Positions 1 to 8,470 of a stretch of 64,000 nt of DNA are shown piece by piece. The notes beneath the pieces were generated by a model that had not been told where the DNA came from, did not search any database, and saw only the letters and a list, made by a program, of their open reading frames with translations. The position numbers and the translations under genes were made by a program. How positions within the stretch are numbered: the stretch's first letter is position 1; the number at the start of each line of letters is the position of its first letter. Origin of the DNA: Planctomycetota bacterium (GTDB taxonomy: Bacteria > Planctomycetota > UBA1135); the NCBI GenBank assembly GCA_002705055.1, contig PAHY01000018.1, forward strand, positions 1 to 64,000, given 5' to 3'.

Positions 1-327
1 CATCCGGACGAAGCGGCGCTCGACCGTCTTCTTGTTCACGCCGAAGAGCCGAGCCGCTTGCCGGCGGGTGACCTTGGAGCAGAGCGCGTGGACTAAGGCG
101 TGATGGAGAAAGGGCTTGCGGTAGCGATAGTTAGCCCTGTAGGTCTGTGTACTGAAGCCACGATGGCAGACGAGGCAGCGGAATCGCTGGATCCAGCGAC
201 CGTCACACTTGCGGTGATAGGAGCCTGAGCGGCGATAGCGGAAGGCGAGATCGCGCTCGGCGGAGGGGCAGCCGAAGCGCGGGCAGAAGGGTGGATGAAA
301 CAAGAAGCGTCCTCCAGGTGGGTTCAC
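1..327 (-). CDS. IS-type transposase, N-terminal part (cut by window edge)
   Basis: A reading frame open to the left edge begins at a GTG (327-325) just after an in-frame TAG. It encodes a Cys-rich N-terminus (a CPRFGCP motif, then a second Cys pair, CLVCHRGF) followed by a helix-turn-helix (RRQAARLFGVNKKTVERRF). A small zinc-binding module followed by an HTH is the usual N-terminal design of IS1-like and related transposases, where it binds the element ends. The catalytic part lies outside the window. A TTG at 303 is an alternative start. The start region lies inside a 32-base inverted repeat. Family assignment rests on domain layout only. Confidence 0.6.
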   Translation of the reverse strand, partial: MNPPGGRFLFHPPFCPRFGCPSAERDLAFRYRRSGSYHRKCDGRWIQRFRCLVCHRGFSTQTYRANYRYRKPFLHHALVHALCSKVTRRQAARLFGVNKKTVERRFVRM

Positions 328-338
328 CTAGAGGACGC
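307..338. repeat. Inverted repeat over the transposase start
   Basis: Arms 307-320 and 325-338 are 14 bases each around a 4-base loop and differ at one position (C315 opposite A330). In the minus-strand transcript that position becomes a G-U wobble, so the mRNA could form an unbroken 14-bp hairpin covering the GTG start at 327-325. Such hairpins are known to limit transposase translation from read-through transcripts. No T-tract follows on either strand, so it is not a clear terminator. Confidence 0.6.
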
Positions 339-462
339 GTTGCGAGGTCGAAAGTTACCGGTCGATCCGAGAATTGAGCCCACTCAGGGGGGGCAGACTC
401 CAAGGTTGACGAGTAGCCCCACTTCGATCACGCTAGAGACCCCGCCACCAGGAGACTCTTCC

Positions 463-1230
463 ATGTTCCGACCCCTCACGCTTACCCTCCTGGCTCTCAC
501 CTTCAGCGCAGCCATCGCCCCGGCTCAGACCGCCACGGCGCGGTACCACCTGGAGGATGTTTGGCTGCTTCCAGACGTTACGCATCCGGGTGCGCCTCCG
601 CGACTGATGACCGGCGCCTTTCGTTGGACTTACACGGTCGGAGACTTTGAGAACGGAATGGCGGAGTTTGAGTGGGTCGATATTCCGTGGTTCGGCTCTG
701 ATCTCAACATGATGATTGTGACGATCGATACCGGGTCGATCGAGTTGAGCCTGAACGGGAACTACCACGGCTTGGGGCTGGATGTCAGCCTGCATTTTGT
801 TGATGACTTGCTGCCGAATCGACCTGTTGCAATCGATCTCGCGACAAGCAAGTTTCATGTTGAGCAGGGAATCAGCTATCAGGGAAGCGTGATCGATGGC
901 GCGGTTCATCATGATCCACAGCTTGCCCTCACGATGAGCGGCACCTGCACTCAGCCGACCTTCACCATCGAAGGCGTGACCACGCAGCGGCCCGTCGCGC
1001 TGCTGTATGCCTTTGGCACGGGTTCGCAGGTGATCCCAGCGGGCTACCCATGCGCGGGCACGGTGCTTGGCCTCGATGCCAGCACTCGGCTGGGGGTAAC
1101 CCTGCAGGCCGACGCAGCAGGATTGGCGCAGCTCAGCACGACCGTGCCGCCAGGCGCCTGTGGCCGCGTCTATCTGCAGGCGCTCGACCTCTCAAGCTGC
1201 GGCTTGAGCCCGGTCCTTCCGCTGCTCTAA
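463..1230 (+). CDS. Secreted protein with C-terminal beta-sandwich module
   Basis: A 255-residue protein, probably periplasmic or outer-surface. The ATG at 463 is preceded by GGAGA at 451-455, one of the better Shine-Dalgarno sites in the window, and starts a clear signal peptide (MFRPLTLTLLALTFSAA, cleavage near APAQ). In-frame starts further upstream would bury it. The middle is not recognised. The last ~90 residues (from about VTTQRPVALLYAFG to the end) form an alternating hydrophobic/Gly pattern ending in a VYLQALDLS-type strand, resembling the C-termini of the proteins at 1602, 11089, 17981 and 50261. Two Cys pairs in this part could form disulfides. Function unknown. Confidence 0.75.
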   Translation: MFRPLTLTLLALTFSAAIAPAQTATARYHLEDVWLLPDVTHPGAPPRLMTGAFRWTYTVGDFENGMAEFEWVDIPWFGSDLNMMIVTIDTGSIELSLNGNYHGLGLDVSLHFVDDLLPNRPVAIDLATSKFHVEQGISYQGSVIDGAVHHDPQLALTMSGTCTQPTFTIEGVTTQRPVALLYAFGTGSQVIPAGYPCAGTVLGLDASTRLGVTLQADAAGLAQLSTTVPPGACGRVYLQALDLSSCGLSPVLPLL

Positions 1231-1259
1231 GCGTTTTTCTGCTCGGCCGGACTCCTCCG

Positions 1260-1285
1260 GGCATGGGAACTCGCATTCCCATGCC
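1260..1285 (+). terminator. Perfect hairpin after the secreted-protein gene
   Basis: Arms 1260-1269 and 1276-1285 are perfect 10-base complements around a 6-base loop, 30 bases after the preceding stop. No strong T-tract follows, so it may be a weak or factor-assisted terminator or an mRNA end stabiliser. The rest of the 1231-1601 gap holds no credible gene. It includes a comparatively AT-rich stretch near 1505-1555 that probably carries the promoter of the next gene. Confidence 0.4.
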
Positions 1286-1601
1286 AAGCAATTTGCATTC
1301 ACGCGCCCGCTCGCCTGCGCGACGCGCGCCCCGTCCGCAATCCAAAGTGCAAACTCCCGCTCGGCCCACGATGCACGGGCCGAGCGCGCGGATTCCACTC
1401 GGCTCCTCGTGCCATCGCGCAAGAACCACGACCGCAGGCGCGATCCCCGATACCGCAACCACACGCACCTGCGCCAGACGTCTTGGCCTCGTCTTCACCC
1501 AAGACCCACGCAAAGAAAACTCGCATATTTCGCTCTATCTTCATACAACCGAAAGTAAGCGCCGCGCACCTGATCTGGCGTCGACCCCATTTGAGTCCTG
1601 C

Positions 1602-2723
1602 GTGCTCCTCACTCTCGCTCTCGGTTCGCTTTCTCTGCTCCCGCTCGCTCAGGCTTCACCACCGCCCCAGGCCCAGCCCGCGCGCAGCACGCAGCTTCGT
1701 CGCGCCACTCCGCCTCGCTACGCGGGCATCTACCTCCCCGGCTTGGGACTCACGCCTCCGAACCAGACGCATCGCTCGGCCTCCGCGCCGGTCACGCTCT
1801 ACAACAACGCGCAGCTCTCGAACTACTACTCCTTTCCCGGCGCGCGCCAGGAATGGATCGATGAAGGCAGCCTGATCCCCCGCCACTCGCAGGACGGCGA
1901 GCAGGTGCTGGGAGCGCAACTCACCTATTGCACGCGCGCCATCCGCCCGGGCGGCTTGCGCGCGGACTTCCGGATCTATGAACAGTCGGCGCCCTGCGCC
2001 GGCCCCAACAGCTGGCCCGCATCCAGCTGCAGCTACACCCTGGTCGGCCTGCCGGCGAGCCCCAACGGCAATGATGCCTGCTACACCATCGACCTCGACC
2101 TGCGCGGCTTCGAGTGTGATCTGGATACGCCCGGGGCGCCGCACACTTTCGGCTGGTCGGTCGTCTGGGACGCGGATGACACCGGGCTCTACACCGCTTG
2201 GGGTGGGCCCGGCAACTCGGACACCTTTGTCTGGTACGACATCGACCGTGGCAGCCGCAACGCGGCCTACATGGGCTGCTACTGGTTCGGGGGCAAGCCG
2301 CGCGCCGGCTTTGCGCTGCAGCTATTCGGCGGCCCGCCCGAGACCTTCGCCCAGCGCGCCAGCAACCCGGGCAGCGCTGATTCGCTCACGCTCACCGCAG
2401 AGACGCAGCTGACCAACGATCAGCTCAGCGTCCTGCACCTGCGTGACCGAATCTCCCATGACCAGGTAGACGGCGTCCTCTGGATCTCGCGCGCACGGGT
2501 CGAACGCTCGCTGCTGTCGACCGGCTTCGGCCTCGACGCCCATGAGCTCGCCGCCTTCCCGGCGCGGCTCCGCCCCCCCAACCTCATCAGCAGCCAGCGC
2601 GGCGCCTTCCGGGTCACCCCGCGCGGCCTCCCTCCGGGAAACTGGTACTCCCAGGCGGCGCAGCTGGACGGTTTCGGTCAGCCGATCGCGCTCTCCAACG
2701 CGATCCTCCATCGAGTCGATTAG
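1602..2723 (+). CDS. Secreted protein of unknown function
   Basis: About 373 residues. The frame is open much further upstream, but that part has no codon bias. The GTG at 1602 is the first start that puts a hydrophobic signal segment (VLLTLALGSLSLLPLAQA) at the N-terminus, followed by a Pro-rich linker. The mature part is rich in Trp, Tyr and Gly, has several Cys residues consistent with disulfides, and looks beta-rich. The C-terminus (GNWYSQAAQLDGFGQPIALSN) resembles the final strands of the secreted proteins at 463 and 11089. No catalytic motif was recognised. The start is uncertain: the n-region lacks basic residues and no Shine-Dalgarno is visible. Confidence 0.6.
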   Translation: MLLTLALGSLSLLPLAQASPPPQAQPARSTQLRRATPPRYAGIYLPGLGLTPPNQTHRSASAPVTLYNNAQLSNYYSFPGARQEWIDEGSLIPRHSQDGEQVLGAQLTYCTRAIRPGGLRADFRIYEQSAPCAGPNSWPASSCSYTLVGLPASPNGNDACYTIDLDLRGFECDLDTPGAPHTFGWSVVWDADDTGLYTAWGGPGNSDTFVWYDIDRGSRNAAYMGCYWFGGKPRAGFALQLFGGPPETFAQRASNPGSADSLTLTAETQLTNDQLSVLHLRDRISHDQVDGVLWISRARVERSLLSTGFGLDAHELAAFPARLRPPNLISSQRGAFRVTPRGLPPGNWYSQAAQLDGFGQPIALSNAILHRVD

Positions 2724-2753
2724 GGATCGAAGGGATGGAAAGCCATGGCGGCG

Positions 2754-2759
2754 TAGAAT
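2754..2759 (+). promoter_or_regulatory. Candidate -10 element (TAGAAT), leaderless type
   Basis: TAGAAT ends 7 bases before the ATG at 2767, so a transcript started the usual distance downstream would begin at or next to the start codon. No Shine-Dalgarno is present and no good -35 hexamer is seen. The same arrangement recurs before many genes in the window. Confidence 0.45.
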
Positions 2760-2766
2760 CGTCGCC

Positions 2767-4167
2767 ATGGCTACTTCTTCCAAGCTGGGCGAGCTGGCGC
2801 GCACGCTGATTGCCTGCCTCGCGGTCGCGGCGGTGGCCTACTTCGGCAGCATCTGGTTCCTCCAGTCGACCCAGGGTGTCGCCGGCGAGCAGGAAGCGGT
2901 TCGCTTCAGCGAGGCCGTCCAGCAGGAAGCCAACGACTTCCGCGCCGATTTCCAGGCTGCCGTGGAGCTGATTCGTGCGCGTTGGTCGTACCTGGACCAC
3001 CGCACCGAGCTGGGCGAGCTCCGCCTCGACGAGCTCGCCGAGGAGGCGCACTCCATCCTCGGCGAGGAACCCGACGCCAAGTCCTTCTACTTCGCGCTCG
3101 TTCACCTCGTCTCGGGGCTGCACGATGGTCACGCCTTCGTCGCGCCGGCCACGGCGGTGGGCTTCGGTCGCCAGCGCTGGCCCTTCACGCTGACCGAGGT
3201 GGTGGAGGGCATCATGGTGCACACCGTCGCGGATGGAACCGAATCGGTGCAGCCCGGCGACCTGCTGCTGGCTGTCGATGGACGCCCCATCGAGGCCTGG
3301 ATCAGCGAGACCGAGCACCGGGTCTTCGCCTCCAGTGATCTGGCACGCCGGCGCTACGCCATCGCCCACTTGGCGCGCTGGGATGATGCCGTGGACCGTA
3401 GCTTCCGGCTGCGCAGCCGCGACGGCAGCGAACGCGAAGTCCGGCTTGCGCTGCCTTACGCCTTCGACGAGGTCCCCTCCCAGAGGCTCGTCCCGCGCGA
3501 GCGCGCGCATCGCCTGCTCGAGGGCGGCCTCGCCTACTTCCGCCCCGGCAACTTCAGCCCCCCACCCAACAGCGGCTGGCCGGGCCCGCCCGAGGAACGC
3601 GACGCGATTCTGGCCGAGACCTACGCGGAGTTTGACCGCATCATCCAGGAGCTCCGCGAGGCACCCGGCCTCATCCTCGACCTGCGCGGCAACCCTGGCG
3701 GCACCGATCTGCTGGGGCAGTTCCTGGTCGATCGCCTGGTCGACGGCGACTACATCTACTTCCAGCTGTCCGCGCGGCGCGGCGGCGGCTGGGGCGGCTT
3801 CGGCAAGCACGGCTCCAGCGCCGCGGCCGGGAAGCACTCGATGGCTGGCAAGCCGCTCGCGGTGCTCGTCGACTCGGCCACCTTCAGCACCGCGGACAAC
3901 GTCGCCTCCTGTCTCCGCGACGTGCATCCGGACGTGCGCTTCGTCGGCCGCCCCAACGGCGCCGGCAGCGGCGCGCCGCGCCCCTTCGAACTGCCGCGCA
4001 CCGGCACCAAGATCTACTTCTGCACACAGCGGGTGAAGTCCGCGAGCGGACGCATGAACGAAGGGGTCCCGGTACCAATCGACTTCCCGGTCCGCTGGAC
4101 GCGCGATGATGTGCTCGAGGGCCGCGACCCGGATCTTGCGGCTGCGATCACCGCGCTGAGCCGTTAG
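2767..4167 (+). CDS. S41-family (tail-specific) serine peptidase
   Basis: A 466-residue protein with one N-terminal membrane segment (residues ~8-32), so an anchored periplasmic protease is likely. After a helical region (~40-130, containing GLHDGHAFV as in S41 N-terminal domains) comes a PDZ-like stretch with VQPGDLLLAVDG, then the catalytic core: LILDLRGNPGG, and the nucleophile region VDSATFSTADN with Ser near residue 374 as the likely catalytic residue. The family cleaves exposed C-termini and works in envelope quality control. The start follows a TAGAAT box; upstream in-frame codons overlap the previous gene and lack a signal. The next gene is a symporter, with no obvious functional link. 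Confidence 0.85.
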   Translation: MATSSKLGELARTLIACLAVAAVAYFGSIWFLQSTQGVAGEQEAVRFSEAVQQEANDFRADFQAAVELIRARWSYLDHRTELGELRLDELAEEAHSILGEEPDAKSFYFALVHLVSGLHDGHAFVAPATAVGFGRQRWPFTLTEVVEGIMVHTVADGTESVQPGDLLLAVDGRPIEAWISETEHRVFASSDLARRRYAIAHLARWDDAVDRSFRLRSRDGSEREVRLALPYAFDEVPSQRLVPRERAHRLLEGGLAYFRPGNFSPPPNSGWPGPPEERDAILAETYAEFDRIIQELREAPGLILDLRGNPGGTDLLGQFLVDRLVDGDYIYFQLSARRGGGWGGFGKHGSSAAAGKHSMAGKPLAVLVDSATFSTADNVASCLRDVHPDVRFVGRPNGAGSGAPRPFELPRTGTKIYFCTQRVKSASGRMNEGVPVPIDFPVRWTRDDVLEGRDPDLAAAITALSR

Positions 4168-4233
4168 ACTCTGCGCACGTCCTCGGCTGAGGACGCGAAT
4201 CCATGCTGTCCCTCGCCGAGTGGCACGAGAACC

Positions 4234-5754
4234 ATGGAAGCAGCGAAGCTGATCAGCATCCTTGCCTACCTGGGCATCCTGCTCGTCATCGGCTGGGTCG
4301 CCTCGCGCCGGATGCGCGACGTGCGCGAGTACTACGCAGCGGGCAAAGGGTTGAGTTTCTTGCCAGCCGCCTTCTCGGCGCGCGCCACCGGCGAATCGGC
4401 CTGGCTCCTCTTGGGCCTCACCGGCATGGGCGCGGCTTACGGCGCGCAGGCCTTCTGGGTGGTGCTTGGCGAGGTGCTCGGCGTCGGCGTGAGCTGGCTG
4501 GTGCTGTGCCGGCGCTTCAAAGTCCTGACCGATCGATACGACTCGATCACGGTGCCGGACTACCTCGAGGCGCGCTTCCGCGACACCCGTCACGTGCTGC
4601 GCAAGGTGGCTGCGGCCACCCTGGTGATTTTCGTGACGGTCTACGTCAGCGCTCAGATCGACGCGACCGGCAAGGCCTTCGAAGATTTCCTCGGCTGGGA
4701 CTTCTACGTCGGCGCGCTGGTCGGCTTTGTGATCGTGCTGATCTACATCATTAGCGGCGGCTTCGTCGCGGTGGTCTGGTCCGATGTCTTCCAGGGCACG
4801 CTGATGTTCCTGGGCCTGGTCATCCTGCCCTTCGTCGGCATCGCCGCGGCCGGCGGCTGGGGCGTGGTCACCGAGAAGCTCGCTGCCCAGGATCCAGGGC
4901 TCCTGTCCGCCTGGGGGCCAGACGGCTTCGACACGATGACGATCTTCAAGACGCTCAGCTTTCTGCTGATCGGCATCGGCTTCCTGGGTTCGCCGCAGAT
5001 CTTCGTGCGCTACATCGCGATGCGCTCGGAGAAGGAGATCCCGAAGGGCGGCGCCTTCGCGATCACCTACACGCTGCTGAGCGACTCCGGCGCGGTGCTG
5101 ATCGGCATGGTCGGCCGCGCGCTGTATGACTACAACGCGCTGGGACCGGCCGGCGAGCAGGTGCTGCCCATCATGGTCGAGGACCTGTTGCCGGCGGTGG
5201 TGGTCGGCATCTACGTCGCGATCGTGCTGTCGGCGATCATGTCTTCGGTCGACTCGCTGCTGGTGGTCGCCTCGAGCGCCTTCACCCGCGACTACTGGCA
5301 GAAAGTCCGCCACCCCGAGCTGCACGACGACGCCCTGGTCGGCTTCTCGCGGAAGACCACCTTCACGCTGGCGCTGCTGGCCCTGGGCCTGGCCTTTCTG
5401 GTCGCCTGGCTGGCGCCCGGCCGGACCATCTTCTGGTACGTCATCTTCGGCTGGTCCGGGATCGCCGCGACCTTCTGCCCGACCATGATCCTGTCGCTGT
5501 TCTGGAAGCGGATGACCAAGCGCGGCGCGATCGCCGGCATGATCGTCGGCTTCCTGGGGGTCCCGCTGTTCAAGTTCGGCCCGCTGCAGCTGGCCGAGGA
5601 CAGCACCTTGCGCCAGGCCCTGATCGAACTGGACGTCCTCGCCCCCGCTTTTGCCCTGTCCTTCCTGGCGATTCTGCTCGTCAGCCTGCTCGACAAAGCC
5701 GGCCAGGAGCAGGTTCGCGAAGTTCACGCCGAGCTGGACGCACTTTCCCGCTAG
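4234..5754 (+). CDS. Sodium:solute symporter (SSS family)
   Basis: A 506-residue inner-membrane transporter with about 13 hydrophobic segments. Typical SSS features are the early Arg-rich turn (GWVASRRMRDVREYYAAGKG), the ATGESAWLLLG stretch in the sodium-binding helices, and IVLSAIMSSVDSLLVVASSA near residue 340, the conserved Ser/Asp-containing helix. It resembles proline/solute symporters such as PutP, but the substrate cannot be read from sequence. A small hairpin (arms 4178-4184 and 4189-4195) lies between the peptidase stop and this ATG, and a TAGACT box overlaps the peptidase stop, so it may be transcribed separately. Confidence 0.9.
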   Translation: MEAAKLISILAYLGILLVIGWVASRRMRDVREYYAAGKGLSFLPAAFSARATGESAWLLLGLTGMGAAYGAQAFWVVLGEVLGVGVSWLVLCRRFKVLTDRYDSITVPDYLEARFRDTRHVLRKVAAATLVIFVTVYVSAQIDATGKAFEDFLGWDFYVGALVGFVIVLIYIISGGFVAVVWSDVFQGTLMFLGLVILPFVGIAAAGGWGVVTEKLAAQDPGLLSAWGPDGFDTMTIFKTLSFLLIGIGFLGSPQIFVRYIAMRSEKEIPKGGAFAITYTLLSDSGAVLIGMVGRALYDYNALGPAGEQVLPIMVEDLLPAVVVGIYVAIVLSAIMSSVDSLLVVASSAFTRDYWQKVRHPELHDDALVGFSRKTTFTLALLALGLAFLVAWLAPGRTIFWYVIFGWSGIAATFCPTMILSLFWKRMTKRGAIAGMIVGFLGVPLFKFGPLQLAEDSTLRQALIELDVLAPAFALSFLAILLVSLLDKAGQEQVREVHAELDALSR

Positions 5755-5825
5755 AATGTTCGGTTCGAGCTGGCGGTGAGAACTCCTGGGGTTGATAGGA
5801 GAGGTCCTCGCAGGCTCGCCCTGTG

Positions 5826-7757
5826 ATGGAACAACTCGAATCCCCCACTCAGCCGGTCGAGCAAACCGGCTTCGCCGCGCTCGGTCTGCCCGCGCGCATC
5901 CTGCAGGCCGTCGAAGCGCAGGGCTATGAAGAGCCCTCGCCGGTTCAGGCCCGCTGCATCCCCGCGCTGATGGACGGCCGCGACGTGCTGGGCCAGGCCC
6001 AGACCGGCACCGGCAAGACGGCGGCCTTCGCGCTGCCGCTGCTGGCGCGCCTCAGCCGCAAAGAGCGCAAGCCGCAGATCCTGGTCCTGACGCCTACCCG
6101 CGAGCTGGCCATTCAGGTCGCCGAGGCCTTCGAGCGCTACGCCAGCAAGATGTCCGGCTTCCGGGTCCTGCCGATCTACGGCGGGCAGTCCTACACGCCG
6201 CAGCTGCGCGGGCTCGAGCGCGGCGTCCACGTGGTCGTGGGTACGCCGGGCCGGGTGATGGACCACCTGCGGCGCGGCTCGCTGCAGCTGGATGGGCTGC
6301 GCACGCTGGTGCTCGATGAGGCCGACGAGATGCTCAAGATGGGCTTCCTCGAAGACGTGCAGTGGATCCTCGAGCACGTGCCCGACGCGAAGCAGACTGC
6401 GCTGTTCTCGGCCACGATGCCGCCGGCGGTGCAGCGCATCGCCGAGGACCACCTGAACAACCCGGAGGTCGTCAAGATCCAGGCCAAGTCGCGCCCGGCC
6501 GACACGATCCGTCAGCGCGTGCTGCGCGTGCACGGCCCGCACAAGCTGGAGGCTCTGACGCGCGTGCTCGAAGCCGAGCCGACCGAAGGCGTGATCGCCT
6601 TCGTGCGCACCAAGAACCAGGCGGCGGAGGTCGCCGACGCCCTGGAGGCGCGCGGCCTGTCTGCGGCGGCGCTCAGTGGCGATGTCACCCAGGCGAACCG
6701 CGAGAAGATCGTCGACAAGCTGCGCTCGGGCCGCATCGACATCGTCGTCGCGACGGACGTGGCCGCCCGCGGCCTGGACGTCGAGCGCATCAGCCACGTC
6801 GTCAACTACGACATGCCGATGGACGCCGAGACCTACGTGCATCGCATCGGCCGCACCGGCCGCGCCGGGCGCACCGGCGAGGCGATCCTGTTCGTCAAGC
6901 CGAAGGAGCAGCGCACGCTGCGGATGTTCGAGAAGTCGGTCGGCGCGCCGATGGAGCCGATGCGGCTGCCCACCGCCGAAGACCTGAGCGCGGGGCGCGT
7001 CGAGCGCTTCCGCGCCCGCGTCGCCGAGTCGCTGGAAGCGAAGGACCTGCCCTTCTTTGAAGAGCTGGTCGAGAGCATGCTGGCGGAACAAGACGGCGAA
7101 AGCGAAGGCGAGGCCACCCTCAGCCCGGTCAAGCTGGCCGCCGCGCTGGCGCGCATGGCTCAGGCCGACGCGCCGCTGCAGGCGCAGCCGGAAGCGCCGC
7201 GCCATCAGGGTCGCCGCGATCAGATCGAGTGGGACGAGCACCAGGGCAATCAGGGCGTGCGCGGCTCGAAGAAGTTCGACCGCGGCGGCCGAGCCGATCG
7301 TTTTGAGGACCGCGGCCCGGCGCGCGAGCGCGGCCCGCGCCCCAAGCGCGAAGTGCGTCCGCCCGAGCGCGGCATGGAGCGCTTCCGCATTCAAGTCGGT
7401 TACCAGGACGGTGCGGCGCCGGGCCCGATCGTGGGCGCGATCTGCAATGAGGCGGGCCTTGAGGGTCGTCACATCGGCCGGATCGAGATCTACGATCGCT
7501 ACGCCACCGTCGATCTCCCCAGCGGCATGCCCGAAGAGATCTTCGAGCGGCTGCAACGCACCCGCGTCAACAACCGCGCGCTGCGTCTCAGCAAGGAGCG
7601 CGGGCCTTCGCACACCCCGGCGAAGTTCCCGGCCAAGAAGCAGAAGCGGGTCGAAGCCGAGCCTGCGCCGCAGGAGCGCCTGCACGAGGCGCGCGAAGAA
7701 GCCACCGAGGCGCGCCAGCCGATGACCAATCGCGAGCGCTTCGAGGCTGGTCTCTAG
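5826..7757 (+). CDS. deaD: DEAD-box ATP-dependent RNA helicase (DeaD/CsdA type)
   Basis: A 643-residue RNA helicase. It has the Q-motif region, Walker A (AQTGTGKT), PTRELA, VLDEADEM (DEAD box), FSATMPP (motif III), and motifs V-VI (ATDVAARGLDV, HRIGRTGRAGRTG). A variable Arg/Gln-rich linker follows, then a DbpA-type RNA-binding domain (residues ~520-600, starting FRIQVGYQDGAAPG), then a basic tail. This layout matches DeaD/CsdA, which remodels ribosomal RNA and helps growth in the cold. A GTG directly in front (5823) is an equally possible start; AGG at 5812-5814 is suitably placed for either. A TAGAAT box at 5752-5757 overlaps the preceding stop. Confidence 0.93.
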   Translation: MEQLESPTQPVEQTGFAALGLPARILQAVEAQGYEEPSPVQARCIPALMDGRDVLGQAQTGTGKTAAFALPLLARLSRKERKPQILVLTPTRELAIQVAEAFERYASKMSGFRVLPIYGGQSYTPQLRGLERGVHVVVGTPGRVMDHLRRGSLQLDGLRTLVLDEADEMLKMGFLEDVQWILEHVPDAKQTALFSATMPPAVQRIAEDHLNNPEVVKIQAKSRPADTIRQRVLRVHGPHKLEALTRVLEAEPTEGVIAFVRTKNQAAEVADALEARGLSAAALSGDVTQANREKIVDKLRSGRIDIVVATDVAARGLDVERISHVVNYDMPMDAETYVHRIGRTGRAGRTGEAILFVKPKEQRTLRMFEKSVGAPMEPMRLPTAEDLSAGRVERFRARVAESLEAKDLPFFEELVESMLAEQDGESEGEATLSPVKLAAALARMAQADAPLQAQPEAPRHQGRRDQIEWDEHQGNQGVRGSKKFDRGGRADRFEDRGPARERGPRPKREVRPPERGMERFRIQVGYQDGAAPGPIVGAICNEAGLEGRHIGRIEIYDRYATVDLPSGMPEEIFERLQRTRVNNRALRLSKERGPSHTPAKFPAKKQKRVEAEPAPQERLHEAREEATEARQPMTNRERFEAGL

Positions 7758-7766
7758 ACTGAGGCC

Positions 7767-8018
7767 ATGGAGTTCCTCTACTTCCTCGCCATCGGCGCCG
7801 CGGCCGGCTGGATCGCGGGCCAACTCATGAAGGGCCGCGGCTTCGGCATGCTCGGCAACATCGTGGTGGGCATCATCGGCGCCTATCTCGGCGGCTTCCT
7901 GCTCGGCGAGCTGGGAGTGTCGATCGGCGCCAGCGAGCTGGTGAATCAGCTGGTCACCGCGGTGCTGGGCGCCGTCGTGCTGCTGTTCCTTGCCGGACTG
8001 ATTCGGAAAGGAAGCTAG
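7767..8018 (+). CDS. GlsB/YeaQ/YmgE-family small membrane protein
   Basis: An 83-residue protein, nearly all transmembrane: three hydrophobic Gly-rich segments and the family pattern AAGWIAGQLMKGRGFGMLGNI with a GAYLGGFLL segment. The family (transglycosylase-associated proteins) is common and often stress-induced; its biochemical role is unclear. A TAGACT box overlaps the helicase stop and ends 6 bases before the ATG. The stop overlaps the stop of the convergent acetyltransferase gene through a shared CTAG. Confidence 0.88.
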   Translation: MEFLYFLAIGAAAGWIAGQLMKGRGFGMLGNIVVGIIGAYLGGFLLGELGVSIGASELVNQLVTAVLGAVVLLFLAGLIRKGS

Positions 8019-8470
8019 TCGCCCAGCGACTTGCGAAAGCAACGCACCATCCCTGCGTCCTCGAAACCGAGCGCGAGGTGCGCGTCGATGCTGATCGCGT
8101 TCTCGGGATCGGCATCGGAAGCGAACTCGGTGCAGCCCTGCGCCCGCCCCCACTCTTCGGCGGCGCGCAGCAGCGCCGCGCCGACTCCGCTACGGCGGTG
8201 TGCGGCTTCGACGAACCAGCCTTCGAGGTAAGCGACGCGCGGGGTGACGCAGCCTTCGGCGTACGAACGGATCGAGACCTCGGCGAAGCCGATGGCCTCG
8301 CCCGCGCTGCCTTCGGCCAGCAGGGCGCACCACGGCCCGCGCGGAAACTCGCCGGCGAAGTAGGCCGCGATCTCGGTGGCGTGCTCGCCCGGCTGCTCCT
8401 CGGGCCACAACGCGCTGCGCATCCGCGCCCAGGCGGCGGCGTCCGCCGGCACCATCACGCGCACCTTCAC
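8015..8470 (-). CDS. GNAT N-acetyltransferase, AAC(6')-like
   Basis: A 151-residue single-domain GNAT protein. The N-terminus (VMVPADAAAWARMRSALWPEE) and the block YLEGWFVEAAHRRSGVGAAL, which holds the acetyl-CoA pyrophosphate loop RRSGVG, then CTEFASDAD and HLALGFEDAGMVRCFRK, follow closely the aminoglycoside 6'-N-acetyltransferase pattern. It could acetylate aminoglycosides or an unknown amine. No mobile context is present, so it looks chromosomal and intrinsic. The GTG start overlaps the upstream gene's stop by 4 bases, so translation is probably coupled. Confidence 0.85.
   Translation of the reverse strand: MKVRVMVPADAAAWARMRSALWPEEQPGEHATEIAAYFAGEFPRGPWCALLAEGSAGEAIGFAEVSIRSYAEGCVTPRVAYLEGWFVEAAHRRSGVGAALLRAAEEWGRAQGCTEFASDADPENAISIDAHLALGFEDAGMVRCFRKSLGD

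Noticed and set aside
1231-1601. Upstream part of the open frame that contains the 1602 gene
   Set aside because: Codon use is unlike the neighbours, no signal peptide or start context exists there, and several frames are open at once, as expected for GC-rich intergenic DNA.
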